DNA of 64,000 nucleotides. Origin: Paracoccus sp. MKU1. GTDB lineage: Bacteria > Pseudomonadota > Alphaproteobacteria > Rhodobacterales > Rhodobacteraceae. The position numbers and the translations under genes are program-made. The DNA lies in assembly GCF_001447385.1 (NCBI RefSeq), contig NZ_LLWQ01000182.1, forward strand, positions 1 to 64,000, given 5' to 3'. The notes under the pieces are model-generated. The model saw only the letters and a list, made by a program, of their open reading frames with translations, made no database searches and had not been told where the DNA came from. Of the stretch, positions 1-7,970 are shown one piece after another (position 1 is the first letter of the stretch; every line of letters starts with the position of its first letter).

Positions 1-186
1 GATCACCCCGAGGAGCTGATCCACGGCATCACCCAGGCGCTTTACAACGAGAACACGCAAAAGCTGTTCGCCGCCGGCCATGCCAAGGGCAAGCTGATCA
101 CCTTGGACAATGCGACGCAAGGTGCGGGCATTCCGTTCCATCCGGGCGCCGAGCGTTTCTACAAGGAGGCCGGCAAGCTCGAATGA
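1..186 (+). CDS. TAXI family TRAP-type transporter solute-binding protein, C-terminal part
   Basis: The 61 C-terminal residues of a gene that begins before the window. The tail reads IPFHPGAERFYKEAG, the typical ending of TAXI-family periplasmic solute-binding proteins, which bind glutamate-like or other dicarboxylate substrates and deliver them to a TRAP-type fused permease. The rest of the domain and the signal peptide are outside the window, so substrate cannot be guessed. The stop TGA at 184-186 overlaps an ATG at 183, so a downstream gene could be translationally coupled, but no permease follows. Family assignment rests on this short tail only. Confidence 0.75.
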   Translation, partial: DHPEELIHGITQALYNENTQKLFAAGHAKGKLITLDNATQGAGIPFHPGAERFYKEAGKLE

Positions 187-293
187 GCGCCCTCCAGGCT
201 GACGAAAGGACGTGGCCGGAGTTCGCGGCCTTGGCCCTGAGCCGAACGGCGGAAACACTGAATGACCGAGAAACCGCGCCCGCTTACCGGTGA
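183..293 (+). CDS. possible 36-residue ORF coupled to the TAXI gene
   Basis: An ATG overlaps the stop of the preceding gene (ATGA) and opens 36 codons ending in TGA at 291-293. I recognise no domain. TAXI genes are usually followed by a large fused TRAP permease gene. Here the ORF stops early and the convergent chrA gene ends at 346, so this could be the stub of a deleted permease gene, a genuine tiny protein, or a chance ORF. The start is supported only by the overlap; there is no independent ribosome binding site. Confidence 0.25.
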   Translation: MSALQADERTWPEFAALALSRTAETLNDRETAPAYR

Positions 294-345
294 TGCACGT
301 CACGCGCTGGAGGGGACAGGATCACCAGGCCGTGATGCGCGCGGC

Positions 346-1563
346 TCATCCGGTCAGCGCGAGCGCGATGCCCCCGGCCGCGGCCAGCAGCACGACCACC
401 CAGGGCGGTGCTTTCCAGGCGGTGAGCGCCACGAAACAGGCCAGTGCCAGAAGGAAGTCCCGCATGTTGCCGACCGCGCTGGTGAAGACCGGCGCATAAA
501 GCGCGGCGCCCAGGATGCCGACCACGGCGGCATTGGCGCCCTGCATGAGCGATTGCACCGCCGCCATGGTCCGAAATCGGTCCCAGAAGGGCAGGGCCGC
601 GATCAGGATCAGGAAGCCGGGCAGGAACACGGCGACCAGGGCAATGGCGGCCCCGGCAAGGCCGCTCGGCTCTGGGCCCTGCGCCGCGCCCAGATAGGCG
701 GCAAAGGTGAACAACGGCCCCGGCACCGCCTGCGCCGCGCCATAACCGACCAGGAAAGCGTCCGCCGCGACGCGGCCGGTCTCGACCATCTCGGCTTGCA
801 GCAGCGGCAGCACGACATGGCCGCCGCCGAAAACCAGCGCCCCGGCCCGATAGAAGCCGTCGAAGACGGCCCAGGCGCCCGATGAGCCGGCGGCCAGCGG
901 CAGCAGGATCAGCAGCGCCGCGAAGGCTGCGAGGCTGATCGCGGCCTGGCCGTAACCGACCGGCACCGAGACATGGCCGCCCGGGGGCATCACCGTTCTC
1001 CGGCACAGGATCAGCCCGGCCAGGGCGCCGAAGCCGATGGCGCCCAGCATGCCGGGGCTGCCGGGCATGAAGGCCAGCATGGCGACGGCCCCGACGGCGA
1101 TGGCGGCTCTTTCTCGGTCCGGACAGAGCGTCCTGGCCATGCCCCAGACGGCCTGCGCCACCACGGCGACGGCAACGATCTTGAGCCCATGCAGCGCGCC
1201 GCCGCCCACCACCCCGGATACCGAGGCCGCCGTCAGGGCAAAGATGACCATGACGATGGCGGAAGGCAGGGTGAAGGCGGCAAAGGCCGCCAGGGCGCCG
1301 AGCCAGCCGGCCCGCATCAGCCCGAGGGCGAAGCCCACCTGGCTGGAGGCCGGTCCGGGCAGGAACTGGCAGAGCGCAACCAGATCGGCATAGGCATGGT
1401 CGGACAGCCATTTCCGCCGCACCACCAGCTCATCGCGGAAAAAGCCCAGATGCGCGATCGGACCGCCAAAGGAGGTCAGGCCCAGCTTGAGAAAGGCGGC
1501 AAAGACCTCTCCGGGCGTGCCCCGGGCTTGCTTCGTCGCGGTGGTGTCCGTGCTGCCGTCCAT
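346..1563 (-). CDS. chrA: chromate transporter ChrA, long-chain type
   Basis: A 405-residue polytopic membrane protein of the CHR family, thought to export chromate from the cytoplasm. Two homologous halves are visible: an N-terminal repeat with FGGPIAHLGFF near residues 30-40, and a second with the related VFGGGHVVLPLL about 200 residues later. The fused length of about 400 residues is usual for the bidomain family. The ATG at 1563 was chosen because the protein aligns from just after it and a purine-rich GAGGCGGA precedes it; an upstream in-frame start at 1617 would add 18 arginine-rich residues. It is convergent with the TAXI gene and shows no link to the phage remnant on its other side. 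Confidence 0.9.
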   Translation of the reverse strand: MDGSTDTTATKQARGTPGEVFAAFLKLGLTSFGGPIAHLGFFRDELVVRRKWLSDHAYADLVALCQFLPGPASSQVGFALGLMRAGWLGALAAFAAFTLPSAIVMVIFALTAASVSGVVGGGALHGLKIVAVAVVAQAVWGMARTLCPDRERAAIAVGAVAMLAFMPGSPGMLGAIGFGALAGLILCRRTVMPPGGHVSVPVGYGQAAISLAAFAALLILLPLAAGSSGAWAVFDGFYRAGALVFGGGHVVLPLLQAEMVETGRVAADAFLVGYGAAQAVPGPLFTFAAYLGAAQGPEPSGLAGAAIALVAVFLPGFLILIAALPFWDRFRTMAAVQSLMQGANAAVVGILGAALYAPVFTSAVGNMRDFLLALACFVALTAWKAPPWVVVLLAAAGGIALALTG

Positions 1564-1623
1564 TCCGCCTCGTCGTCGATACCAGCGGCCGTTGTCCCGC
1601 GGCCTCCCCCACAGCATACGCGA

Positions 1624-2509
1624 TCATGTCCCCGGCTCCAGCCCTGCCAACTGGACTGTGTCGCCGCCCAGCAATCCCGGCTCGAAGCCGGTCAACGCGC
1701 AGGTGATCTCCATGGCCGCGCGTTCTGCGCCTTGCAGGGCCGCTTCGGCGGCGCGGGTCGCCTCGGCCTCGGTGGCGAAGGGATGGCGGATCTTCTTCAG
1801 CGGCGTGCCCGAGCCCGCTTGACCTTGTGCGTGACGCCGGTGCCGGTCTCGGTCCATTCCGCCTCGGCCGAGCGATAGACGGTGCGGCCCCGATAGGACC
1901 AGCTCCAATCCGTCAGGCGCTGCGGCGTGATCCTGGGCGGGGTCAGCGCGTCGCCGGCGGCGGTCTTGCCCTCGCCCCGGCGCTGAACCACCAGTGCGCC
2001 TCCGGCCGGCTTGCAGGTCGCATCGAGCTCGGCCGCGAGCCGGGTCAGGAAATGCAGGTTGCTTTCGGCGGTCTGGGCGAGGAAGGGCCAGCCGATACCG
2101 TGCGGGCTGTCTCCGACCACCGGTTTCAGCCCGGCCTCGCCGGCGACGGTCGAGACGATCTGCGGCAAGCTGCGGTCGATCCTGAAACGGGCGCGCGGCA
2201 CGCGGATATCGTCCTTGAGGTCGACCGCGGTAACGGTGATCGACAGCGTCCGCACCGGGCCGCGCCCCGAGACCCCATCGACGGCATAAACCCCATCGGC
2301 GCCAGCGGGCTGCCGGCAAAGCCCAGCGAGACCTCCAGCCGCGCCTCGATCTCGGGAAAGGCGATGCGGCTGTCGCGGTTGTCGAGCTCGATCTCGACCC
2401 GGTCGGCCTTGTTGCCGTCCTCGTCCGTCACCAGCAGGCTGATCAGCCGGTCGCCGATCACCGCGCTGCGGTCGGTGCCATCGACGACGATTCGGAACGC
2501 GGGCTTCAT
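1624..2509 (-). pseudogene. P2 gpD-like late tail protein, frameshifted twice
   Basis: Homology to the phage tail protein D (baseplate hub) family runs through three successive frames: residues from the ATG at 2509 (MKPAFRIVVDGTD) to about 2294, a central block to about 1815, and a C-terminal block ending at 1624. The frames change at a GGGG/TTT run near 2288-2294 and at a GGG run near 1815, each consistent with a single-base indel. Repaired, the protein would be about 290 residues, shorter than P2 gpD at nearly 390. The start ATG overlaps the stop of gpX (ATGA), as in intact tail operons. A pseudogene unless both shifts are sequencing errors. Confidence 0.8.
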
Positions 2510-2724
2510 GTCTGCTCCCAAAGCCGGATCAGTCCGGCCGCGACCGGTTCGGAAATCTCGGGCAGCGTGATTACCACCCCGGCCGGATAGACCGGGCCGA
2601 ACACGGCCAGGCCGGGGCCCACCTCCAGCCCTTCGGGCACGTGGCGCTCGGATCCCAGCCGAGTATTGCAGATCGCATCCAGCATGTCGCCGTAGAAGGT
2701 GCGATAGATCGTGAACATGCCCAT
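2506..2724 (-). CDS. phage tail protein X (P2 gpX-like)
   Basis: A 72-residue protein with the pattern of the small LysM-like tail protein X, which helps tail assembly in P2-type phages: YGDMLDAIC near the start, then GLEVGPGLAVFGPVYPAG and a terminal VxxxIRLWE. Its length is close to the roughly 67 residues of P2 gpX. It is the only phage gene here without an obvious lesion. The start is uncertain among ATGs at 2733, 2724 and 2718. Its stop overlaps the gpD start. With neighbouring structural genes broken or lost, it probably has no function in virion assembly. Confidence 0.75.
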   Translation of the reverse strand: MGMFTIYRTFYGDMLDAICNTRLGSERHVPEGLEVGPGLAVFGPVYPAGVVITLPEISEPVAAGLIRLWEQT

Positions 2725-2734
2725 CGCCCTCATA

Positions 2735-2902
2735 GGCCAAGAGTGACATGGTGAACTCGATCTTGCGGGGCGCGCCGTCGGCCATGAACAGGCTCTTGCG
2801 CTCCTCGACCGAGGAAATCACCCAACGCTCCCAGACCCAGCCGAGACTATCGACCAGGATCAGCGGCCGACCCTGATCGGCGACCAGGCGCATCAGCGGC
2901 AT
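2735..2902 (-). pseudogene. P2 gpU-like tail protein fragment
   Basis: Matches the C-terminal half of the gpU tail-completion family: LVADQGRPL, then SSVEERKSLF and GAPRKIEFTMSL, corresponding to the family's x-ADQG and ARKIEFTLTL signatures. About 60 N-terminal residues are missing, and the homology begins at 2902, only about 50 bp from the start of the methylase on the other strand. That position looks like a deletion junction joining the tail operon to the methylase. The frame also stays open past the expected end into the gpX region, so its own stop has been lost. Confidence 0.7.
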
Positions 2903-2950
2903 TTGTTCCCTTTAAGTTCTTGCGGGCTGTTGTGAACTATAGGAGCCGCC

Positions 2951-3521
2951 GTGCTCACCAACATCACCTTGGCCGCGCCTGTCGCCCCCTGGCTGGGCGG
3001 CAAGCGCAACCTCGCCAAGCGCACCTGCACCATCATCGACGCCACGCTCTGCGTCACCTATGTCGAGCCTTTCGTGGGCATGGACGGCGTCTTCCTACGC
3101 CGCTCGACTCGGCCCAGGGTCGAGGTGATTAACGACCGCGCCAAGGACATCGTCAACCTGTTCCTGATTTTGCTGCGCCACTATCCGCAGTGCCTGGACA
3201 CGCTGCGATTCCAACTGACCACCAGGGCCGAGTTCGAGCGCTTGGTGCGCGTGGACCGGGAGACGCTGACCGACCTGGAGAGGGCCGCCAGGTTCCTCTA
3301 CCTGCAAAGGTTCGCATTTGGCGGCAAGGTCCCTGGGCGCAACTTCGGCGTGGCAAAGAAACGGCCGGGCCGGTTCAACCTGACCACGTTGGAGCCGATG
3401 CTGGGGGATCTGCACAGCCGCCTCATCGGCGTTGTGATCGAGTGCCTAGCTGGGGGACTTCATCCCCCGCTATGACAGCGCCGAGACCCTGTTCCATCTC
3501 GGCCCACCCTATTGGGGCTGA
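2951..3521 (+). pseudogene. phage-type D12 class DNA adenine methylase, frameshifted and truncated
   Basis: From a GTG at 2951, with AGGAG six bases upstream, the frame encodes a D12-class N6-adenine methyltransferase: WLGGKRNLAKR (SAM-binding motif I region) and VEPFVGMDGVFLRR near the N-terminus, then FLYLQRFAFGGKVPGRNFG. A one-base shift in the G run near 3448 moves the homology to a second frame that ends in GPPYWG followed by a stop. The catalytic motif should be DPPYWG; the first Asp is Gly here and everything after it is absent, so no methylation activity is expected. Relatives occur as orphan methylases in Paracoccus-type prophages. Confidence 0.8.
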
Positions 3522-3699
3522 CCTCTCATGGGCATGTTTTACTGGACCTATCCGAGTTCCTCCGGCGTCCCGCAGATCGTCGTGTCAAACGACGCGCACC
3601 ATATCCAGATCCTGTAGATCTTCGCGCCAATATCCGCAGGGAGAAATTCAATCGACCTAGGCGCGCTTCATATGCGCAGGCCTAAGTCGTTGAAAATAA

Positions 3700-3774
3700 T
3701 GGTGGGCGATAACGGATTTGAACCGCTGACATCTTCGATGTGAACGAAGCGCTCTACCGCTGAGCTAATCGCCC
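3700..3774 (-). tRNA. tRNA-Val (anticodon CAC), CCA encoded
   Basis: A full cloverleaf can be drawn on the minus strand: acceptor stem GGGCGAT/ATCGCCC, D arm beginning TAGCTCAGCGGTAGAGC, anticodon stem CTTCG/CGAAG enclosing the loop TTCACAT (anticodon CAC, reading GUG), and a T arm with GGTTCAAATCC. A is the discriminator base and the CCA tail is encoded (3700-3702). The gene is 75 nt with CCA. Its 3' end faces the prophage remnant, which fits an old tRNA-targeted integration. Confidence 0.95.
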
Positions 3775-3830
3775 GATGCGCGCTAGATAGCCGCAGCCGC
3801 AGCAGGCTGCAAGAGGTTTCCGACGAAAAA

Positions 3831-4124
3831 TCACACCTCGCCAGCGATGCGGCGGCGCAGGCGCAGGGTGATGACCTCGCCACCCGAACGGTCGTTGCGC
3901 CGGCTGATGCGGGCGCGGCCGAGCGGCGGCAAAGCCAGCGTCATGCCCGCGGCGATGGCCTCGTCCAGTTCGGCAAGGGTGGCTTCGACGACCGCCTTGA
4001 CCTCGCTGTTGCGCAGGCCGGTCCGGCGTGCCACCTGCGCCAGGAGCTGCCGCTTTTGCAGCACCTTCGCCGGCTCCGGCTCGGCCATGCTCTCCCTTTC
4101 CGGTTTTTCCTCCGATCTTGCCAT
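3831..4124 (-). CDS. HU/IHF-family DNA-binding protein, divergent
   Basis: A 97-residue basic protein of the HU fold. An acidic or charged leader of about 20 residues precedes the helical part (KRQLLAQVARRTGLRNSEVKAVVEATLAELDEAI), and a short beta region LPPLGRARISRRNDRSGGEVITLRLRR follows. The canonical HU arm motif (GRNPxTG) is replaced, so DNA binding may differ from standard HU. The start ATG at 4124 has a strong GGAAAGGAG about 7 nt upstream. It lies downstream of lon on the same strand, with a lon terminator between them, so it is probably transcribed alone. Confidence 0.8.
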   Translation of the reverse strand: MARSEEKPERESMAEPEPAKVLQKRQLLAQVARRTGLRNSEVKAVVEATLAELDEAIAAGMTLALPPLGRARISRRNDRSGGEVITLRLRRRIAGEV

Positions 4125-4155
4125 GAGCGAACTCCTTTCCGCTGGAGCCTCGGTC

Positions 4156-4190
4156 AAGAAAAAACCGCGCGGGAAGGCCCGCGCGGTTCG
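4156..4190 (-). terminator. rho-independent terminator of lon
   Basis: A perfect 9-bp stem CCGCGCGGG/CCCGCGCGG at 4165-4173 and 4178-4186 with a 4-nt loop. On the minus strand it is followed by a run of six T (4164-4159). It lies directly after the lon stop codon. Confidence 0.9.
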
Positions 4191-4194
4191 GGTG

Positions 4195-6612
4195 TCAGTG
4201 GGCGACCGCCGCGCCGCCGCTTCCCTGGTCACGGGTCGCGGCGAGGCGGGTGGCCTCTGCCGCTTCCTCGGCGGCCTCGTCCCATTCGATGGGCTCGGGC
4301 AGCCGCACCAGCGCATGTTGCAGCACCTCGCGCACGTGGCTGACGGGGATGATCTTCAGCCCTTCCTTCACATTGGCCGGGATCTCGGCCAGGTCCTTCT
4401 CGTTATCGGCCGGGATCAGCACCGTCTTGATGCCGCCGCGCAGCGCCGCCAGCAGCTTTTCCTTGAGCCCGCCGATGGCCAGCACATTGCCCCGCAGGGT
4501 CACCTCGCCGGTCATGGCAACATCCTTGCGGACCGGGATCTGCGTCAGCACCGAAACGATCGAGGTCACCATGGCGATACCCGCCGAGGGCCCGTCCTTG
4601 GGCGTCGCGCCTTCGGGAACGTGGACGTGGATGTCCACCGTCTCGAATTTCGGCGGCTTTATCCCGATTTCCGGGCTGATCGAGCGGACGAAGGAGGATG
4701 CGGCGTCGATCGATTCCTTCATCACGTCGCCCAGTTTCCCGGTCGTCTTCATGCGGCCCTTGCCAGGCAGCTTCAGCGCCTCGATCTGCAACAGATCGCC
4801 ACCGACCTGCGTCCAGGCCAGGCCCGTCACCACGCCGACCTGGTCGTCCTTTTCGGCCAAGCCATAGCGATGGCGGCGCACGCCCAGGTATTCCTCGGCC
4901 TTCTCGGGCGTGACCTCGACCGACTTGACCTTGCCCTTGAGGATCTCGGTCACGGCCTTGCGGGCCAGCTTGGCGATCTCGCGCTCCAGGGACCGCACGC
5001 CCGCCTCGCGGGTATAGTAGCGGATCACATGGGTCAGCGCCTCGTCGGTCACCGAGAACTCGCCCTTGCGCAGCCCGTTCGCCTTGATCTGCTTGGGCAG
5101 CAGGTGCTGGCGCGCGATCTCGCGCTTTTCGTCCTCGGTATAGCCGGCCAGCGGGATGATCTCCATCCGGTCGAGCAGGGGGCCCGGCATGTTGTAGCTG
5201 TTGGCCGTGGTCACGAACATCACGTTCGACAGGTCGTATTCCACTTCCAGATAGTGGTCCACGAAGGTCGCGTTCTGTTCGGGATCCAGCACCTCCAGCA
5301 TGGCCGAGGCCGGGTCGCCGCGGAAGTCCTGGCCCATCTTGTCGATCTCGTCGAGCAGGATCAGCGGGTTGGTGGTCTTGGCCTTCTTCAGCGCCTGGAT
5401 GATCTTGCCGGGCATCGAGCCGATATAGGTGCGGCGGTGGCCGCGGATCTCGGATTCGTCACGCACCCCGCCCAGCGAGATGCGGATGAACTCGCGCCCC
5501 GTGGCGCGTGCCACCGACCGGCCCAGCGAGGTCTTGCCGACGCCCGGAGGGCCGACGAGGCAGAGGATCGGCCCCTTCAGCTTGGTCGAGCGGTTCTGCA
5601 CCGCCAGGTATTCGACGATCCGCTCCTTGACCTTTTCCAGGCCGTAGTGATCGGCGTCCAGCACCTCCTCGGCCTTGCCGAGATCCTTGCGGATGCGCGA
5701 CTTCACGCCCCAGGGCAGGGACAGCAGCCAGTCGAGATAGTTGCGGCTGACCGTGGCCTCAGCCGACATCGGCGACATCGACTTCAGCTTCTTCAGCTCG
5801 GCCTCGGCCTTTTCGCGGGCCTCCTTGCTGAACTTGGTCTGCTTGATCTTTTCTTCCAGCTCGGTGATCTCGTTCGAGCCATCCTCGCCGTCGCCCAGCT
5901 CCTTCTGAATGGCCTTCATCTGCTCATTCAGGTAGTATTCGCGCTGGGTCTTCTCCATCTGGGTCTTGACGCGGGACTTGATCTTCTTCTCGACCTGGAG
6001 GACCGACATCTCGCCCTGCATCAGGCCATAGACCTTTTCCAGGCGCTCGGCGATCACCAGCGTCTCGAGCAGTTCCTGCTTCTTGTCCAGCGCGATGCCC
6101 AGATGGCCGCTGACCAGATCGGCCAGACGCGCTGGATCGCGCGCCTCGGCCACGGCCGAGACGACTTCCTCGGGGATGTTCTTGCGCACCTTGACGTAAC
6201 GCTCGAACTCTTCGGCCACGGCGCGGGTCAGGGCGGTCAGCGTATCCGATTCGCCCGGTTCCTCGGCCAGCATCTCGCAGCGGGCTTCAAAATAGTCGTC
6301 GTTCGGCACGAAATCGGTGATGCGCACGCGCTCGCGCCCCTCGACGAGAACCTTGACGGTCCCGTCGGGCAGTTTCAGGAGTTGCAGCACATTGGCCAGC
6401 ACGCCGGTGCGGAAGATCCCCTCGGCAGCGGGCTCATCGACCGCGGCATCCTTCTGGGCTGCGAGAAGGATCGGGCGGTCCTGCTCCATCACGGCCTCGA
6501 GCGCCCGCACCGATTTCTCGCGTCCGACGAACAACGGCACGATCATGTGCGGGAACACCACGATATCCCGCAAGGGCAGGACCGGATGGGTGGTTTGGGC
6601 GAATTCGTTCAT
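4195..6612 (-). CDS. lon: ATP-dependent protease Lon (LonA type)
   Basis: An 805-residue cytosolic hexameric AAA+ serine protease that degrades damaged and regulatory proteins. It has an N-terminal substrate-binding domain with a helical coiled region (to about residue 300), an AAA+ module with Walker A GPPGVGKT near 355-362 and Walker [10 protein letters not shown], and a C-terminal peptidase domain. The catalytic dyad is Ser676 in DGPSAG and Lys719 in GGLKEKL, spaced as in E. coli Lon. The ATG at 6612 has AAGGA seven bases upstream. A heat-shock type promoter lies about 70-100 bp upstream and a strong terminator follows the gene, so it is monocistronic. Confidence 0.98.
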   Translation of the reverse strand: MNEFAQTTHPVLPLRDIVVFPHMIVPLFVGREKSVRALEAVMEQDRPILLAAQKDAAVDEPAAEGIFRTGVLANVLQLLKLPDGTVKVLVEGRERVRITDFVPNDDYFEARCEMLAEEPGESDTLTALTRAVAEEFERYVKVRKNIPEEVVSAVAEARDPARLADLVSGHLGIALDKKQELLETLVIAERLEKVYGLMQGEMSVLQVEKKIKSRVKTQMEKTQREYYLNEQMKAIQKELGDGEDGSNEITELEEKIKQTKFSKEAREKAEAELKKLKSMSPMSAEATVSRNYLDWLLSLPWGVKSRIRKDLGKAEEVLDADHYGLEKVKERIVEYLAVQNRSTKLKGPILCLVGPPGVGKTSLGRSVARATGREFIRISLGGVRDESEIRGHRRTYIGSMPGKIIQALKKAKTTNPLILLDEIDKMGQDFRGDPASAMLEVLDPEQNATFVDHYLEVEYDLSNVMFVTTANSYNMPGPLLDRMEIIPLAGYTEDEKREIARQHLLPKQIKANGLRKGEFSVTDEALTHVIRYYTREAGVRSLEREIAKLARKAVTEILKGKVKSVEVTPEKAEEYLGVRRHRYGLAEKDDQVGVVTGLAWTQVGGDLLQIEALKLPGKGRMKTTGKLGDVMKESIDAASSFVRSISPEIGIKPPKFETVDIHVHVPEGATPKDGPSAGIAMVTSIVSVLTQIPVRKDVAMTGEVTLRGNVLAIGGLKEKLLAALRGGIKTVLIPADNEKDLAEIPANVKEGLKIIPVSHVREVLQHALVRLPEPIEWDEAAEEAAEATRLAATRDQGSGGAAVAH

Positions 6613-6681
6613 GGAATCAGTCCTTTCTCGCCAAGAGGCGCAACCCCTAAGGCAGGCAGTCTGCGCCCCCTGCTGGCTGAC

Positions 6682-6711
6682 AAGATAGGAAGCCGGCGCA
6701 GGAGGTTCAAT
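6682..6711 (-). promoter_or_regulatory. RpoH-type heat-shock promoter of lon
   Basis: On the minus strand, ATTGAA (6711-6706) is followed after exactly 16 nt by CCTATCTT (6689-6682). This resembles the alphaproteobacterial sigma-32 consensus of CTTGAA and CCTATnT. The same arrangement precedes hsp20 and groES in this window. Predicted transcription starts about 60-65 nt before the lon ATG. Confidence 0.7.
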
Positions 6712-6762
6712 GGGCGATTGGTTCGCATTTTGTTCATGTCCGGCGCCGGTATTCCGGCGTGG

Positions 6763-6793
6763 AAAGGCCCCCGGACGGGTGCCGGGGGCCTTT
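6763..6793 (-). terminator. terminator downstream of csbD
   Basis: A perfect 12-bp inverted repeat, AAAGGCCCCCGG (6763-6774) and CCGGGGGCCTTT (6782-6793), with a 7-nt loop. The stem ends in T runs on both strands, so it could work in both directions. It lies about 30 bp after the csbD stop and separates csbD from the lon promoter. Confidence 0.85.
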
Positions 6794-6824
6794 GGCTGTC
6801 GTCAGACCTGGGTGGTGGACGCGT

Positions 6825-7025
6825 TCAGCCCTTGTCCTTGAAGAAACTGTTGATCTGCTCGTCGGCTTTTTCCTTGGTCCAGCCGTATTTCTCTTGCAGC
6901 TTGCCGGCAAGCTTGTCCTTCTTGCCTGCGACTTCGGTCAGTTCGTCATCGGTGAGGTCGCCCCATTTTTCCTTGACGCTGCCCTTGAGCTGGTTCCACT
7001 TGCCTTCGATGATATCCCAGTTCAT
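6825..7025 (-). CDS. CsbD family stress-response protein
   Basis: A 66-residue, highly charged protein with the CsbD-family pattern MNWDIIEGKWNQLKGSVKEKWGxLTDDE, then a KDKLAGKLQEKYG repeat. CsbD-like proteins are abundant under general stress in many bacteria, but their biochemical role is unknown. The ATG at 7025 was preferred over an in-frame GTG at 7031 because AGGAG lies 5-6 nt before the ATG. The gene stands alone between the rhamnosyltransferase-like gene and its own terminator. Confidence 0.9.
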   Translation of the reverse strand: MNWDIIEGKWNQLKGSVKEKWGDLTDDELTEVAGKKDKLAGKLQEKYGWTKEKADEQINSFFKDKG

Positions 7026-7121
7026 CGGCACTCCTTTCGGTCGGATTGCATTTGCATGTGGAAATTGAACATCCGTTCCGGGTCGAGGGTTCCCGGATCG
7101 CCGCGGAAATCCCGACGCGGA

Positions 7122-7970
7122 TCAGCCCGCGACGGCCCGAAGCCCCGCCAACTCGGCCAGAGCGGTTTGATCCAGAAAGGGAAAATGCCGGGCAAGGGAT
7201 GCGCGGAAATCCGCTTCGGCCAGGGCGGTCAGGCCGCTGCCTGGGACAGGCGTGACCAGGCGCGAGTCGTGGCCCTGAAATTTCAGTTGCAGGGAACCGA
7301 TGGGTCCGTGATCCAGCATCGCGGGAAAGCGGCGCATCAACGCGTAATGGCCGAAGGCAAAGATGCTGCGTTCGGGTCGTGACAGGCGCGCGGCGGCGCC
7401 GGCGGCGTGAAACGGGCGGACGAACTCGTAATACTTCGGCCCCGCGCCGGCGTAATGCGTGGCCAGCAATGCCCGGGGCAGGGAAAAGGCGAAGGCACCG
7501 TGGCTGCGCATGGTGTGCGCGGCGCCTGCAAGCCGGGCGATGTAATCGACGCAAAGGCAATCGTCATCGTCGAGCCGGAACTGGAGCGGCGGCTCGCCCG
7601 ATGATGAGAACTCGGCCAGAAGTGGTGCCAGCGCGCTGCCGACATCCTCGGCCTCGGAGAACACCAGCCGCGCTTGCGGCAACGTCGCGCACAGCGCATG
7701 CAGCCGGTCCTGCCAGGACTTCGGCATGGCCGTCGAACTCAGCACGATGAAGTGGAAATCTGGCTCGGTCTGCGCCCGCAGCGAGGCCAGCGTGAGCCTT
7801 TCGAAACTGCGGAAGCGAAAGCGCAGCCGCGCTTCGTCGTAAAGCAGGGCGCGGCTGCGGCGCATGGCCTCGGCCTCTGCGGCGGAGCCGCGCTGGGTTC
7901 GCGCATAGGCACTCCAATCCCCCCGGCCGAGAAAGGAAAAACGGCAGATGCCGACGATCGGCAAGACCAT
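7122..7970 (-). CDS. putative rhamnosyltransferase-like glycosyltransferase
   Basis: A 282-residue GT-A-like protein resembling the putative rhamnosyl transferase family common in Rhodobacterales. An N-terminal IVGICRFSFLG strand leads into the fold; a segment near residue 135 (FRLDDDDCLCVDYI) supplies the DxD-type metal and nucleotide-sugar site. It has no signal peptide or membrane span, so it should act in the cytoplasm, probably on surface polysaccharide. The donor and acceptor are unknown. GGGGGTGA precedes the ATG. It is divergent from another glycosyltransferase across an 860-bp gap. Confidence 0.7.
   Translation of the reverse strand: MVLPIVGICRFSFLGRGDWSAYARTQRGSAAEAEAMRRSRALLYDEARLRFRFRSFERLTLASLRAQTEPDFHFIVLSSTAMPKSWQDRLHALCATLPQARLVFSEAEDVGSALAPLLAEFSSSGEPPLQFRLDDDDCLCVDYIARLAGAAHTMRSHGAFAFSLPRALLATHYAGAGPKYYEFVRPFHAAGAAARLSRPERSIFAFGHYALMRRFPAMLDHGPIGSLQLKFQGHDSRLVTPVPGSGLTALAEADFRASLARHFPFLDQTALAELAGLRAVAG

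Larger units (their letters stand above)
1624..3521. mobile_element. decayed P2-type prophage remnant
   Basis: Four phage-type fragments lie together: tail genes U, X and D on the minus strand in the P2 order, then a DNA adenine methylase on the plus strand. gpU lacks its N-terminal half, gpD has two frameshifts and the methylase has a frameshift and a missing C-terminus; only gpX looks intact. No integrase, capsid, portal or lysis gene is present, so this is a deletion remnant that cannot be mobile. It lies about 180 bp from the 3' end of tRNA-Val, a common integration target, but I found no duplicated tRNA 3' end to mark an att site. Outer limits are approximate. Confidence 0.8.

Noticed and set aside
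262..885. A long plus-strand frame (207 codons) opposite chrA
   Set aside because: It is antisense to a clearly recognisable chromate transporter, has low-complexity Gly/Arg/His composition and no family resemblance; long shadow frames are expected in DNA this GC-rich.
3529..3618. A short plus-strand ORF (29 codons) after the broken methylase
   Set aside because: It could be methylase or phage debris, but it matches nothing I know and is too short to support a call.
3847..7068. A 1073-codon plus-strand frame opposite lon
   Set aside because: It is an antisense shadow of lon and csbD, rich in His/Arg/Leu, with no domain. GC-rich genes often leave the antisense frame open over their full length.
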